This document shows positions 1-7,279 of a DNA stretch of 64,000 bases, piece by piece. Within the stretch, counting starts at the first letter, position 1, and every line of letters starts with the position of its first letter. Made by a program: the position numbers and the translations under genes. Source of the stretch: Sporobacter sp963663605 (GTDB lineage Bacteria > Bacillota > Clostridia > Oscillospirales > Oscillospiraceae); NCBI GenBank assembly GCA_963663605.2, contig CAXXVF010000002.1, positions 62,001 to 126,000 of the forward strand, in the 5' to 3' direction. The notes under the pieces are model-generated. The model worked only from the letters and a program-made list of their open reading frames with translations. It was not told the DNA's origin and made no database searches.

Positions 1-221
1 GAAAGTATGATGCGCCGATGCTCTTCGGACAGGTCGCTGTTGACCGTTATCACCTGCGCGCGCGACTGGCGGAGGTAAAAACCCTTGCAGGCATTTTGGG
101 AGGCGCCCATCGGTTCGTATAGAAGCAGGATGCCCATCGCACGGCAAAGACGGACGGGGTCTGCCTCGTCATACTTGTGCCGTATCTTTTCGACTTCGTC
201 CGAAATCGTTTTAATGGACAT
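1..221 (-). CDS. ImmA/IrrE-family metallopeptidase, N-terminal part (cut by window edge)
   Basis: The gene starts at ATG 219-221 behind a GGAGGTG site and reads left off the window. About 73 residues are visible, containing RLCRAMGILLLYEPMG and ending in SEEHRRIIL. These resemble the segment that precedes the HExxH zinc site of ImmA/IrrE peptidases. Known members (ImmA of ICEBs1, IrrE of Deinococcus) cleave a partner XRE repressor after DNA damage. The XRE regulator two genes upstream on the same strand is therefore the likely substrate (inference). The HExxH motif lies outside the window, so catalytic competence cannot be judged. A repeat-bearing spacer of about 190 bases separates it from the HAD gene. 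Confidence 0.8.
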   Translation of the reverse strand, partial: MSIKTISDEVEKIRHKYDEADPVRLCRAMGILLLYEPMGASQNACKGFYLRQSRAQVITVNSDLSEEHRRIIL

Positions 222-242
222 TCCGGTTTCACCTCCATTATG

Positions 243-290
243 ATTTCAAATCCTGCCCGCCGCCCCATGCCCTGCAAAGGGCCGCGGCGT
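243..290 (+). repeat. Oriented GC-rich intergenic repeat, copy 1 (partial)
   Basis: Begins ATTTCAAATCCTGCCCGCC followed by GCCC and a short GC-rich tail. It matches the head of the repeat family described at 2865. It sits between the ImmA/IrrE start and the end of the HAD gene, inside a leftward operon, yet is in the same orientation as all other copies. Confidence 0.6.
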
Positions 291-410
291 CGGAAATGAT
301 ATTCCTCTGCCTGACGCGCCACCCGGCGCGGCGCGCTTACGCTCGCTGAGAATTTGTATTATACATTGCACCCTTATTATACCGCAACGGACGCCGACAA
401 TAAATCAAAA

Positions 411-749
411 TTATCCCGTCTGGCGCAGAAAGTTATCAAAGTCCGTAAGATCCATATAAAAATTCCGGTCGTCGATATAAAAGTCGGCGCTGACTTTCCG
501 GCTGTTGTTGTTGTGGCAGGCGATATTTTCCGCGAGGTTGTCGTTTACGGCGTCGAACGAAAGGCCGCGTTCAGAGCACCACCGGACGGCGTTTTCGAGC
601 GCCGGTCCGCTCCGGCACGTCCACAGGATGATCTTGTCGCCGCCGGCCCGGCGCCTCTTTATGAAATTGATGATCTCGAAACGCGGCGCGCCAATATTCG
701 GATAGGCGTTCGTGCACAGCGTCCCGTCAAAATCAACGGCGTATACCAT
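411..749 (-). CDS. Small HAD-superfamily phosphatase-like protein
   Basis: This 112-residue protein opens with the HAD nucleophile motif DFDGTLC (residues 5-11). It has a WTCRSG segment in the middle and a late FYIDDRN that would supply the acidic metal ligands. It is a minimal HAD fold without an obvious cap domain, resembling the BT0820-type small phosphatases; the substrate is unknown. I chose ATG 749 because GGGAG lies 7 bases upstream; an upstream ATG at 785 has a weaker site. The gene lies between the XRE regulator (50 bases upstream) and the ImmA/IrrE peptidase on the same strand, so it is probably co-transcribed. HAD proteins are not a usual member of XRE/ImmA pairs. Confidence 0.75.
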   Translation of the reverse strand: MVYAVDFDGTLCTNAYPNIGAPRFEIINFIKRRRAGGDKIILWTCRSGPALENAVRWCSERGLSFDAVNDNLAENIACHNNNSRKVSADFYIDDRNFYMDLTDFDNFLRQTG

Positions 750-798
750 GGCGATGCTCCCGTTCACAGGATTATTTGTTATCATTTCCGCCCGACGC

Positions 799-1230
799 TT
801 ACGAAGTTTTTTTCCCGTATGTCTTGCGCGACTGCTCCTTGGCGGCCCAGTATGCTTTGGTGACGGCTTCAAAGAAGGCGTCCTTCGCCTCCTGGTCGAG
901 CGCGCCGCCGGCAAAGAGCGCGGCGTTCCGGTCTAAGAGGAAGTCCATCTCCCGTGCGGCCTTGCCGCCGAACCGGTCGCGCGTTTCGCGGATATATTCG
1001 GCCTTCTCCAGACCGTACGTCGGGTCGTCGATCTCGTCCCGGTCCAGATAATCCAAGGATACGCGCAGTGCCTCGGCCAGCTTGAGCTTGACATTGTGCC
1101 TCGGGCGGACGCCCTCCGTCTCGTAAGCGAGGACGGCGCGTTTGGATACGCCGATGAGCGCGCCCAGCTCCTCCTGCGTCAGATTGAGCATCTGGCGCGC
1201 TTCACGCACTTTTTCGGAAAACGTTTTCAT
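799..1230 (-). CDS. XRE-family transcriptional regulator (ImmR/DdrO-like)
   Basis: This is a 143-residue protein. Residues about 5-63 form a Cro/C1-type helix-turn-helix (LTQEELGALIGVSKRAVLAY). The remainder is charged and helical, probably for dimerisation. The start has AGGAG about 9 bases upstream. Its own promoter (-35 at 1449-1454, -10 at 1426-1431, minus strand) carries two GAAGTT boxes exactly in the spacer, which fits autorepression. It is followed by a HAD protein and an ImmA/IrrE peptidase and faces a Y-family polymerase. By analogy with ImmR/ImmA and DdrO/IrrE it would repress the polymerase until cleaved; that role is inferred from arrangement, not shown. Confidence 0.85.
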   Translation of the reverse strand: MKTFSEKVREARQMLNLTQEELGALIGVSKRAVLAYETEGVRPRHNVKLKLAEALRVSLDYLDRDEIDDPTYGLEKAEYIRETRDRFGGKAAREMDFLLDRNAALFAGGALDQEAKDAFFEAVTKAYWAAKEQSRKTYGKKTS

Positions 1231-1262
1231 CGGTTTTAGCTCCTCTCAGGAATTTTTATCTT

Positions 1263-1296
1263 TTCCCGCCCGCCGCCCAATAAAGGTATGGGGCTT
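1263..1296 (+). repeat. Oriented GC-rich intergenic repeat, copy 2
   Basis: TTCCCGCCCGCCGCCC followed by AATAAAGGTATGGGGCTT; lacks the second hairpin arm. It lies just upstream of the XRE gene start, in the same orientation as the other copies. Confidence 0.65.
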
Positions 1297-1369
1297 ATTG
1301 CTTGCGTTCCCGGTGATTTTTCTGCGGCCCGTTTTGCCAGATTCCGACCGGAAACCCCATTATTGCCGA

Positions 1370-1398
1370 TTGACAGGGCGGCGTTTCGGCGCTATAAT
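1370..1398 (+). promoter_or_regulatory. Sigma-A promoter toward the Y-family polymerase
   Basis: Perfect TTGACA (1370-1375), 17-base spacer, perfect TATAAT (1393-1398). The predicted start near 1405 falls on the first GAAGTT box, so a bound repressor would block it. It overlaps the opposing XRE promoter face to face. An alternative rightward promoter is TTCATA (1443-1448) with TATAAT (1466-1471), also flanked by boxes. Confidence 0.75.
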
Positions 1399-1404
1399 AA
1401 AAGC

Positions 1405-1463
1405 GAAGTTAACGAAGTTAAGTCCATTATAAACTTCGAAACTTCATATGTCAAGTAGAAGTT
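1405..1463. promoter_or_regulatory. Array of five GAAGTT operator boxes
   Basis: GAAGTT occurs at 1405-1410, 1414-1419 and 1458-1463 on the plus strand, and as AACTTC at 1432-1437 and 1440-1445. The first two are a direct repeat (GAAGTTAA) with 9-base period; the middle two are also spaced by 8 bases. The array covers the start of the plus promoter and the spacer of the minus promoter. This is the likely binding region of the XRE regulator; the assignment is inference. Confidence 0.65.
1426..1454 (-). promoter_or_regulatory. Sigma-A promoter of the XRE-HAD-ImmA/IrrE operon
   Basis: On the minus strand TTGACA (complement of 1449-1454), 17-base spacer and TATAAT (complement of 1426-1431), both perfect. 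The spacer holds two GAAGTT boxes. The predicted start, near 1419, lies inside the opposing promoter. Confidence 0.75.
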
Positions 1464-1507
1464 TATATAATGTTATGATGATAATAAATAAGAACAAGTG
1501 AGAATAA

Positions 1508-1561
1508 ATGAGAATGCGCCCCGCCGGCGGAGAAGCATTAACGAACGAAGAAAGCGTATAA
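1508..1561 (+). CDS. Possible 17-residue leader ORF upstream of the polymerase gene
   Basis: ATG 1508 to TAA 1559-1561 encodes MRMRPAGGEALTNEESV. It lies in the transcribed leader of the polymerase gene, just before a perfect GC hairpin (TTCCCCGCC, GCC loop, GGCGGGGAA at 1565-1585). The ribosome site (AGTGAG) is poor, and an ORF this short arises easily by chance. It could be a leader peptide or nothing. Confidence 0.2.
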   Translation: MRMRPAGGEALTNEESV

Positions 1562-1628
1562 AATATTCCCCGCCGCCGGCGGGGAATCATTGACAAAAAG
1601 CATCTTGAAATGTTTGGAGGTGTGATTT

Positions 1629-2864
1629 ATGACGCGAACGATTCTGCACAGCGATCTCAACGGTTTTTACGCATCGGTGGAGATTATGCTCGATCCTGCG
1701 CTACGCGGTAAGGCCGTCGCCGTATGCGGCAGGGCGGAGGAGCGCCACGGGATCGTGCTGGCCAAATCGGAACCGGCAAAAAAAGCGGGCGTCAAGACGG
1801 GCATGGCAAACTGGGAGGCCAAAAGACTGTGCCCGGAGCTCATTATTCTGCATCCGACCTTCGGGCAGTATGTGAAGTATTCGCGGCTCGCACGGGAGAT
1901 CTACGGGCGGTTTACGGACCGGGTCGAGCCGTTCGGCATGGATGAGTGCTGGCTGGACTTAACGGGCTGCGACTGCTGCGAGGACGGCGAGGCCACGGCG
2001 CATAAAATACGGGAGATTGTCAAGGCGGAGCTCGGCCTAACGGTGAGCGTCGGGGTGTCGTTCAACAAAATATTTGCCAAACTCGGCAGCGATATGAAAA
2101 AGCCGGACGCCGTCACCGTGATTAGCCCGTCCAATTATAAAAAAACGGTCTGGCCGCTCCCGTGCTCGGAGCTCCTCTACGTCGGCCGCGCCACGAAACG
2201 CAAGCTCGCCGCCTACGGTATCCGCACGATCGGAGACATCGCGTCCGTCCCGCCGGAATTTTTGAAGCGCCTTTTGGGCGTTAACGGCGTCTCGCTTTGG
2301 ACGTTCGCTTCCGGCAGCGATACGGCCCGCGTCATGCCCATGGGTTACGAGGTGCCGATCAAATCCATCGGGCACGGCATCACCTGCGTCGAGGACCTTA
2401 TAAACGCCGAGGAGGTCTTCCATGTGATGCTCCAGCTGGCGCAGGACGTCGGGCGCAAGCTCCGGGAAAACGATTTTCTGGCGCGCGGCGTGGAGATCAC
2501 GGTCAAGGACAACAAGCTGGTCTGGAACCAGTACCAGGCGCGGCTTGAGGTCCCGACGCAGAGCCCCGCGGAGCTGGCGGGCCGTGCCCGTATCCTGTTC
2601 AACGCGCGGTATGACTGGCGCCTGCCGGTGCGGGCCGTGACGATTCGGGCGATCAGCCTCATTCCCAAGTCCCAGCCGGTGCAGCTGCTTTTATACGACG
2701 ACCCGGTCCGGCGGGAAAAGCGCGAGAAGCTGGAGGACGCCGTGGAGGACATCCGCGCGCGCTTCGGCAAGGGCGCGATCTATAACGCGTGTCTGATGGG
2801 CAACCTCAAGATGCCCGGACTCGGTGTGCACGAGGTCAATCTGCCGGCGGTTATGTTCCAATAG
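1629..2864 (+). CDS. dinB: Y-family DNA polymerase (DinB/Pol IV, UvrX-like)
   Basis: This 411-residue protein has the Y-family palm. D9 in HSDLNGFYASVE is a metal ligand, Y14 is the steric-gate position, and D105-E106 in FGMDECWLD complete the active site. Thumb (about 175-245, with GIRTIGDIA) and little-finger domains follow, and the length is normal for Pol IV. It performs error-prone translesion synthesis. The start has GGAGGTG 8 bases upstream. The long leader, operator array and divergent XRE/ImmA-IrrE genes suggest that it is induced by relief of XRE repression rather than by LexA. VEPFGMDECWLD is more typical of the accessory UvrX-like branch than of housekeeping DinB, but I cannot separate them firmly. 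Confidence 0.92.
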   Translation: MTRTILHSDLNGFYASVEIMLDPALRGKAVAVCGRAEERHGIVLAKSEPAKKAGVKTGMANWEAKRLCPELIILHPTFGQYVKYSRLAREIYGRFTDRVEPFGMDECWLDLTGCDCCEDGEATAHKIREIVKAELGLTVSVGVSFNKIFAKLGSDMKKPDAVTVISPSNYKKTVWPLPCSELLYVGRATKRKLAAYGIRTIGDIASVPPEFLKRLLGVNGVSLWTFASGSDTARVMPMGYEVPIKSIGHGITCVEDLINAEEVFHVMLQLAQDVGRKLRENDFLARGVEITVKDNKLVWNQYQARLEVPTQSPAELAGRARILFNARYDWRLPVRAVTIRAISLIPKSQPVQLLLYDDPVRREKREKLEDAVEDIRARFGKGAIYNACLMGNLKMPGLGVHEVNLPAVMFQ

Positions 2865-3035
2865 GATTTCAAATCCCGCCCGCCGCCCGTTTAAGGTGTG
2901 GGGCTTTGCCCCACGCCCCTTATAAACGAAGGACGAAGGAGTATTGGTCATTTAAAGTAGGGCTTCGCCCCGTGCCCCAATAAACGAAGGACGAAGGAGT
3001 ATTGGTTGTTTGAATCGGTGCTTCGCCCCACGCCC
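2865..3035 (+). repeat. Oriented GC-rich intergenic repeat, copy 3 (expanded)
   Basis: This is the fullest copy. A head (GATTTCAAATCCCGCC, then CGCCGCCC) is followed by three successive hairpin modules of the type GGGGC-tttg-CCCC or GGCTTCGCCCCG. Between the modules a 27-base unit is exactly repeated at 2922-2948 and 2980-3006 (period 58). It fills the spacer after the polymerase gene. No protein is plausible here. Confidence 0.75.
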
Positions 3036-3093
3036 TCATAAAGAAAGCGGAACACAACGCGCCTTTCCTCGTCTGAATATAAACCGGTTATTG

Positions 3094-3123
3094 TTGACAA
3101 TTCGCGTTTTTTAAGCGTAAACT
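3094..3123 (+). promoter_or_regulatory. Probable promoter of the lipoprotein gene
   Basis: TTGACA at 3094-3099, 18-base spacer, TAAACT at 3118-3123. The -35 is perfect and the -10 weak. It ends 69 bases before the start codon. Confidence 0.4.
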
Positions 3124-3192
3124 ACTCCTGAATGTATCCGCCGCAGCAATCAGCCGGGAAAAGGCAAAGCTGAAAGGTAGGCAAAAAGCGTC

Positions 3193-4899
3193 ATGAAGTA
3201 TAAAAAAACATTTTCCGCCGTCGTGTTCGCAGTATGCGCTGCGCTGCTGCTTAGCGGCTGCGCCGGTTTCGGCGCGTCAACATTTAAACCGTCGGATGAT
3301 GATGCGGAGCCGGCGGAAAGCAGCGAAACGGCTGAGCAGTTGGAAGACAGCGTTATAAGCAGCGCGCCGGACAATACGCCGGAGATTTCGGCGGATGTGT
3401 CGCCATCAGAAAGCCCTGACGCATCAACCGTACCGGAGGGTTTTACCGCGTTGTCCGAGGAGGAGCTCGAATGGTTCAACACGGAGTATTTCAACACTTA
3501 TCCGAATATCCACAACCAATTTGTGATTTCCCTTTATGAAAAACCCGAGGATATCAATCTGTTTGATACGTTTTACATCGGCAGCGGTATCGACGATTAC
3601 GCAACGGAAGAAGAGCGGGCGGCCATCGTCGAGGCATATGGCTGGGACATGGAGCCGGACTGTTCGTGCCAGAAAAACAGCGTTGCCGCAATGGACGCCG
3701 CTCTGACGGAAAACATGGGGCTGACGCTTGATAAAACCAACGGCAACGGGTTGGATATGATGCTTTATCTTCCCGAATATGACGCCTATTACTTCTACCA
3801 CGGCGACACGAATTATCTGGGCGTGACCGTCACCGGCGGCTGCCGCGACAATGCGGGCGGCGTTTACTTAAACTATACCTGTGTCACGTTTTATGAAAGC
3901 GAAAGGCTGCTGCACCTTGAGGAAAACGGCGACGGGTACCTGTTCGTTTCCAATATCGAGATTTCCGGCCCTCCAGGTAACATCACTGCGGGAGCGGATG
4001 TGCCGGACGAGGTTGTCGGAAAAGCTGAGGAACTGGTGCAGCAGTGGTTTCGGGAAGACAGGGCGCAGTTCCCAGGCTGCCGCTACGTAAACTGGCGGAT
4101 CACATCCCTTGAATACGACTATACCTATGACGACTTTGACGGGATGACGCTTCAGATATACCGGATGAACTATGAGTATTACTCCGAGACCCCGGACAAC
4201 GTTGTTCTGGTTGGCGGTATGTATATTACGGATTACAATTGGGTCATGCCCGGATACCCCGACTGCACTTATCTGATTTTCAGTGAAGACGGCGGTGAAC
4301 GGACATATCTCAAAGCAATGATGGAAAACGACTGCGTTCCGGGCGACGAACTGTTTACCAGCGATCTTACAAGAGCGCTTAACACGCCGGATTCGCTCAC
4401 GGCGGACACGTCGGCAGGCATTGAAGTTTTGCTTGACTACGCCGACGATAATATCGTTGTTTTCCATGGCTATTTCGGCGTGTTCGTGTATGATCTCAAC
4501 GCAAACAGGATCAGAAGCGCCGTGGACTTCAGCAAGACGCTCGGCTGCACGAACGTCAATGGCAGCGTTATTGTCAGCGTCACCGTGAGCGGCGACGGAA
4601 AGACCGTACAGATGTACCTGTCCGGCGTCGAATCCGAGATGCGCGAAATGGGCCTTGACCCGGACGTGGCCTGGTATTTGGATACAGCCGGCGGCGTTCT
4701 GAGAAAGGGCGTTTACGAGGCGCTTGAAAACGCTTTTGACGCGCTGACGCCGGCGAATCAGCCGGAAGCGGGCAGCTTCGAGGGCGTACAGTTCCCGGAC
4801 GGCATGGCCTATATACAATACGGCGGAAATACGCTTGGCGACCTGTGTTACGTCCGGGCGGATAAAGTCTGGTACCTTCTTGATAATTACTTCGGATGA
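3193..4899 (+). CDS. Secreted lipoprotein of unknown function
   Basis: The 568-residue product has a lipoprotein signal peptide: lysines at 3-5, a hydrophobic stretch and lipobox LSGC with the acylated cysteine at 23. A Ser/Glu/Asp-rich linker (about 28-75) follows, then a large acidic extracellular region rich in Tyr, Asp and aromatic clusters. I recognise no catalytic motif or named domain. The mature protein should sit on the outer face of the cytoplasmic membrane. It is monocistronic: it follows a repeat-filled spacer and is followed by a gene with its own ribosome site. Function unknown. Confidence 0.8.
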   Translation: MKYKKTFSAVVFAVCAALLLSGCAGFGASTFKPSDDDAEPAESSETAEQLEDSVISSAPDNTPEISADVSPSESPDASTVPEGFTALSEEELEWFNTEYFNTYPNIHNQFVISLYEKPEDINLFDTFYIGSGIDDYATEEERAAIVEAYGWDMEPDCSCQKNSVAAMDAALTENMGLTLDKTNGNGLDMMLYLPEYDAYYFYHGDTNYLGVTVTGGCRDNAGGVYLNYTCVTFYESERLLHLEENGDGYLFVSNIEISGPPGNITAGADVPDEVVGKAEELVQQWFREDRAQFPGCRYVNWRITSLEYDYTYDDFDGMTLQIYRMNYEYYSETPDNVVLVGGMYITDYNWVMPGYPDCTYLIFSEDGGERTYLKAMMENDCVPGDELFTSDLTRALNTPDSLTADTSAGIEVLLDYADDNIVVFHGYFGVFVYDLNANRIRSAVDFSKTLGCTNVNGSVIVSVTVSGDGKTVQMYLSGVESEMREMGLDPDVAWYLDTAGGVLRKGVYEALENAFDALTPANQPEAGSFEGVQFPDGMAYIQYGGNTLGDLCYVRADKVWYLLDNYFG

Positions 4900-4996
4900 C
4901 AATTGATTCATTAAACGGATTCAGGATTTATAAAACCAGAAACTAATTATCATTATACTTGCTAATTTATACTATTGAGTATGAAAGGAATCAAAT

Positions 4997-6418
4997 ATGA
5001 AGGAACGGATTGTCAACAGGAAATTCCGAATAAACCAGCAGCAATTGACGGTCATTGTTTTTTCATTGTTCTTTGCATGGATATTGTCCTTTCCCTTTGA
5101 GGGACAGTTGGTATATGCGTTTTCGGAAAAGTTTTCACAGAATGTCGGCAGCATCGTGTTTTCCGCGATATTCGCGCATTTTATCGGGCTTTTTCTCTGC
5201 GGTTTCTTTGTCAAGAACGCCGCTTATGCAAAAAAGGTTATCCTGATTACAAGCCTTTTCTGCCTGTTTGGAAGCATTGCTTTCTTTTTTCGGATTTCCG
5301 GAGCAATGATAATCCTTATAGATGTACTCTCATTTGCAGCCGGTTTGTTTGTAGCTGCATGGGGGTATTTTTTTAAAAGCGGAACGCCTGCGGGAAAGCG
5401 GATAAAAACCGCCGCCGACGTTCTGATTTACTCCAATATCCTGATGATAATCATCAACGCCGCTTCTGTTTTTTTTTCCGCCTATGCAGGACTGGCGCTT
5501 GCAATTCTGACGCTTGCGGGCGTTTTTGTTTTCGCGCTGAAGTTGGACGAAAACTACAGGACGGACGACGCCTATAAGCCGTCTGCACCATTCGAACAAC
5601 CGCGGAGCGTGGCGAAACCGCTTCTTTTTCTCTTCTTTTTTATTGTGGTAATCACTATTAATTCCGGACTGATGTATGAGGTGATCAATCCCGCTTTTGA
5701 ACAATTTGAGATGCTTTCCGTCTGGTATTGGGCCGTTCCCTATATCGTCGCCTTGATTATCATGCGCAACCTACCCCAGAAAGCCAACAGGCCCTATATC
5801 CTTTACGTGGCGATTGCCATGATCGGATTTACCTTTTTATTTTTTATGATGCTCAGCCGTACGGCGGCAAGCCATCTTCTGATCGATACATTAATGCTGG
5901 GCGCCTGCGGTATTTTTGATTTGTTCTGGTGGAGTATTCTCGGCGAGATGCTGGAGCTGAGCCGCAATCCTGCAAAGCTGTTCGGCATCGGCCTTTCGGC
6001 CAATGTTCTCGGCGTTTTGATCGGAGCAGTCGCAGGGAACCTGATTTTTAATGCGGATCCGTACGGAATAAATCCTGTAATTATAGCGCTCATAATTGTC
6101 TTCGTTGTTCTGCTGATTTTACCCGTGCTGAACAAAATACTCTCAAACGTATTGTCAGACCATGTCTATCTGACGCGGATATCCGATCTGACCGAACAGG
6201 AACGGACCCGGGAATTCGAAGATTTTTCCCGTCGATTCCGTCTTACGGAACGCGAGAGCGAGATTATTGTTTTGCTGCTTAAAGGCCGCACATATAAACT
6301 GATCGCAGTTGAGTTGTATTTAAGTGAGAACACGGTGAAAACGCATTTGAAAAACGCCTATTCAAAACTGGGCGTGAAGAACAAGGCGGAACTGATTAAT
6401 TTTGTTGAAAACAGTTGA
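4997..6418 (+). CDS. 12-TM membrane protein fused to a LuxR-type HTH
   Basis: The 473-residue protein has about twelve hydrophobic segments laid out like a major-facilitator transporter (residues about 18-390). After a short linker, residues about 413-473 form a GerE/LuxR HTH (LTERESEIIVLLLKGRTY, SENTVKTHLKNAYSKLGV). Such fusions are known from Clostridia and Eggerthella relatives and are thought to be membrane-bound regulators that sense a ligand with the transporter-like part; no receiver domain is present. The start has GAAAGGA upstream. No obvious target gene adjoins it: the next operon has its own promoter and lies beyond a terminator. Confidence 0.8.
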   Translation: MKERIVNRKFRINQQQLTVIVFSLFFAWILSFPFEGQLVYAFSEKFSQNVGSIVFSAIFAHFIGLFLCGFFVKNAAYAKKVILITSLFCLFGSIAFFFRISGAMIILIDVLSFAAGLFVAAWGYFFKSGTPAGKRIKTAADVLIYSNILMIIINAASVFFSAYAGLALAILTLAGVFVFALKLDENYRTDDAYKPSAPFEQPRSVAKPLLFLFFFIVVITINSGLMYEVINPAFEQFEMLSVWYWAVPYIVALIIMRNLPQKANRPYILYVAIAMIGFTFLFFMMLSRTAASHLLIDTLMLGACGIFDLFWWSILGEMLELSRNPAKLFGIGLSANVLGVLIGAVAGNLIFNADPYGINPVIIALIIVFVVLLILPVLNKILSNVLSDHVYLTRISDLTEQERTREFEDFSRRFRLTERESEIIVLLLKGRTYKLIAVELYLSENTVKTHLKNAYSKLGVKNKAELINFVENS

Positions 6419-6445
6419 AACGGCTGCTGATCGGCAATATAGAAG

Positions 6446-6478
6446 GCGCCGTCACCTATTTGAGTGACGGCGCTTTTT
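6446..6478 (+). terminator. Rho-independent terminator
   Basis: Perfect 10-base stem GCGCCGTCAC / GTGACGGCGC, 8-base loop, then TTTTT. Ends the LuxR-fusion transcript. Confidence 0.9.
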
Positions 6479-6557
6479 ATATTAGACCCGTTGAAAAAGA
6501 TCCGATTATTCCGCTGCAAAAACGCGTGAAATATCATAACGAGTCATACGATAACAC

Positions 6558-6586
6558 TTGACGGTCATGTGACTATATGATATAGT
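6558..6586 (+). promoter_or_regulatory. Promoter of the DUF1836 operon
   Basis: TTGACG (6558-6563), 17-base spacer, TATAGT (6581-6586), 34 bases before the start codon. Confidence 0.6.
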
Positions 6587-6620
6587 GGTAACGAGGCATA
6601 AGGCGGTAAGGGGAGACCAA

Positions 6621-7214
6621 ATGGAAGAGAAAAAATACAAAATACCGGGAACAAAGATCCGGGTGGGCGGTATGCTGGGTCTCATACTCAGCGGGGCGGA
6701 GGATATTCTCGGCAATACGCTCACGCCGCTGCTCGGATTCGGTACGGGGCTTCTGCTGTCTCAGATCACGCATATAGCCGACAGCCTGACGAAAGAGACC
6801 ATTCAAAACTGGGTTAAACGGAACTTCGTGGATCCGCCCCGTAAAGGACGCTTTTACGATGAAAATCAGGTCGCGAGGATATTGATGTTCAATGCCCTCA
6901 GGCGGGTCGTCGAGCTGGAGGATATCAAGCTTCTGCTTCAGTACGCGTATGACAGCTCGGGCGGCACGCTGTCGGAGAGAGAGCTGTTTGAACTGTTCAA
7001 CGGTTCCGTGATCAAGACAAGCGGCATCGCGCCGGGAGACATCGAAGGGTATGAGAGAGCTGTCGGGAAAGACCTGACGGAGAGCCTTGTCCTAAAAGAG
7101 GGTGACGCCGTAAAAATCAAGGAAGTCATATTTATTATGCTGACGGCTTATCAGTCGAGCCTTTTAAGGCAAAAGACGGAAGAACTTCTTTTCAAACTGA
7201 AGTCGGCGGTATAG
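6621..7214 (+). CDS. DUF1836 domain protein (MerR-like HTH)
   Basis: The 197-residue protein contains the DUF1836 signature: an Ile/Leu-rich N-terminal segment, then TKETIQNWVKRNFVDPP, KGRFYDENQVARIL and a helical C-terminus. The family resembles MerR-type DNA-binding domains and is common in Firmicutes, but its targets are not established. I chose ATG 6621 (AAGGGGAG 6-7 bases upstream) over an in-frame ATG at 6585 with no site. It heads a tight operon with a coiled-coil protein and a UbiB-type kinase and may be their regulator. Confidence 0.8.
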   Translation: MEEKKYKIPGTKIRVGGMLGLILSGAEDILGNTLTPLLGFGTGLLLSQITHIADSLTKETIQNWVKRNFVDPPRKGRFYDENQVARILMFNALRRVVELEDIKLLLQYAYDSSGGTLSERELFELFNGSVIKTSGIAPGDIEGYERAVGKDLTESLVLKEGDAVKIKEVIFIMLTAYQSSLLRQKTEELLFKLKSAV

Positions 7215-7279
7215 CCGACGCACATAAAATTAAAATAATGCCGGGCGTCGGCGCCCGGTATCAAAAGGAGTCATGTATT

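Larger units (their letters stand above)
1231..1628. other. Regulatory spacer between XRE and polymerase genes
   Basis: This 398-base gap holds repeat copy 2, the two opposing promoters, the GAAGTT array, an A/G-rich stretch with repeated AGAATAAATGAGAAT-like units, the short ORF at 1508 and a perfect inverted repeat at 1565-1585 that could act as an attenuator or mRNA-stabilising hairpin. No LexA-type GAAC-N4-GTTC box was seen. Confidence 0.6.

Noticed and set aside
1370..1628. LexA-controlled SOS promoter for the polymerase
   Set aside because: No GAAC-N4-GTTC-type box; the GAAGTT array fits the adjacent XRE regulator better.
3868..4911. Minus-strand open frame of 347 codons
   Set aside because: Antisense to the lipoprotein gene, which has a signal peptide and ribosome site; no recognisable product.
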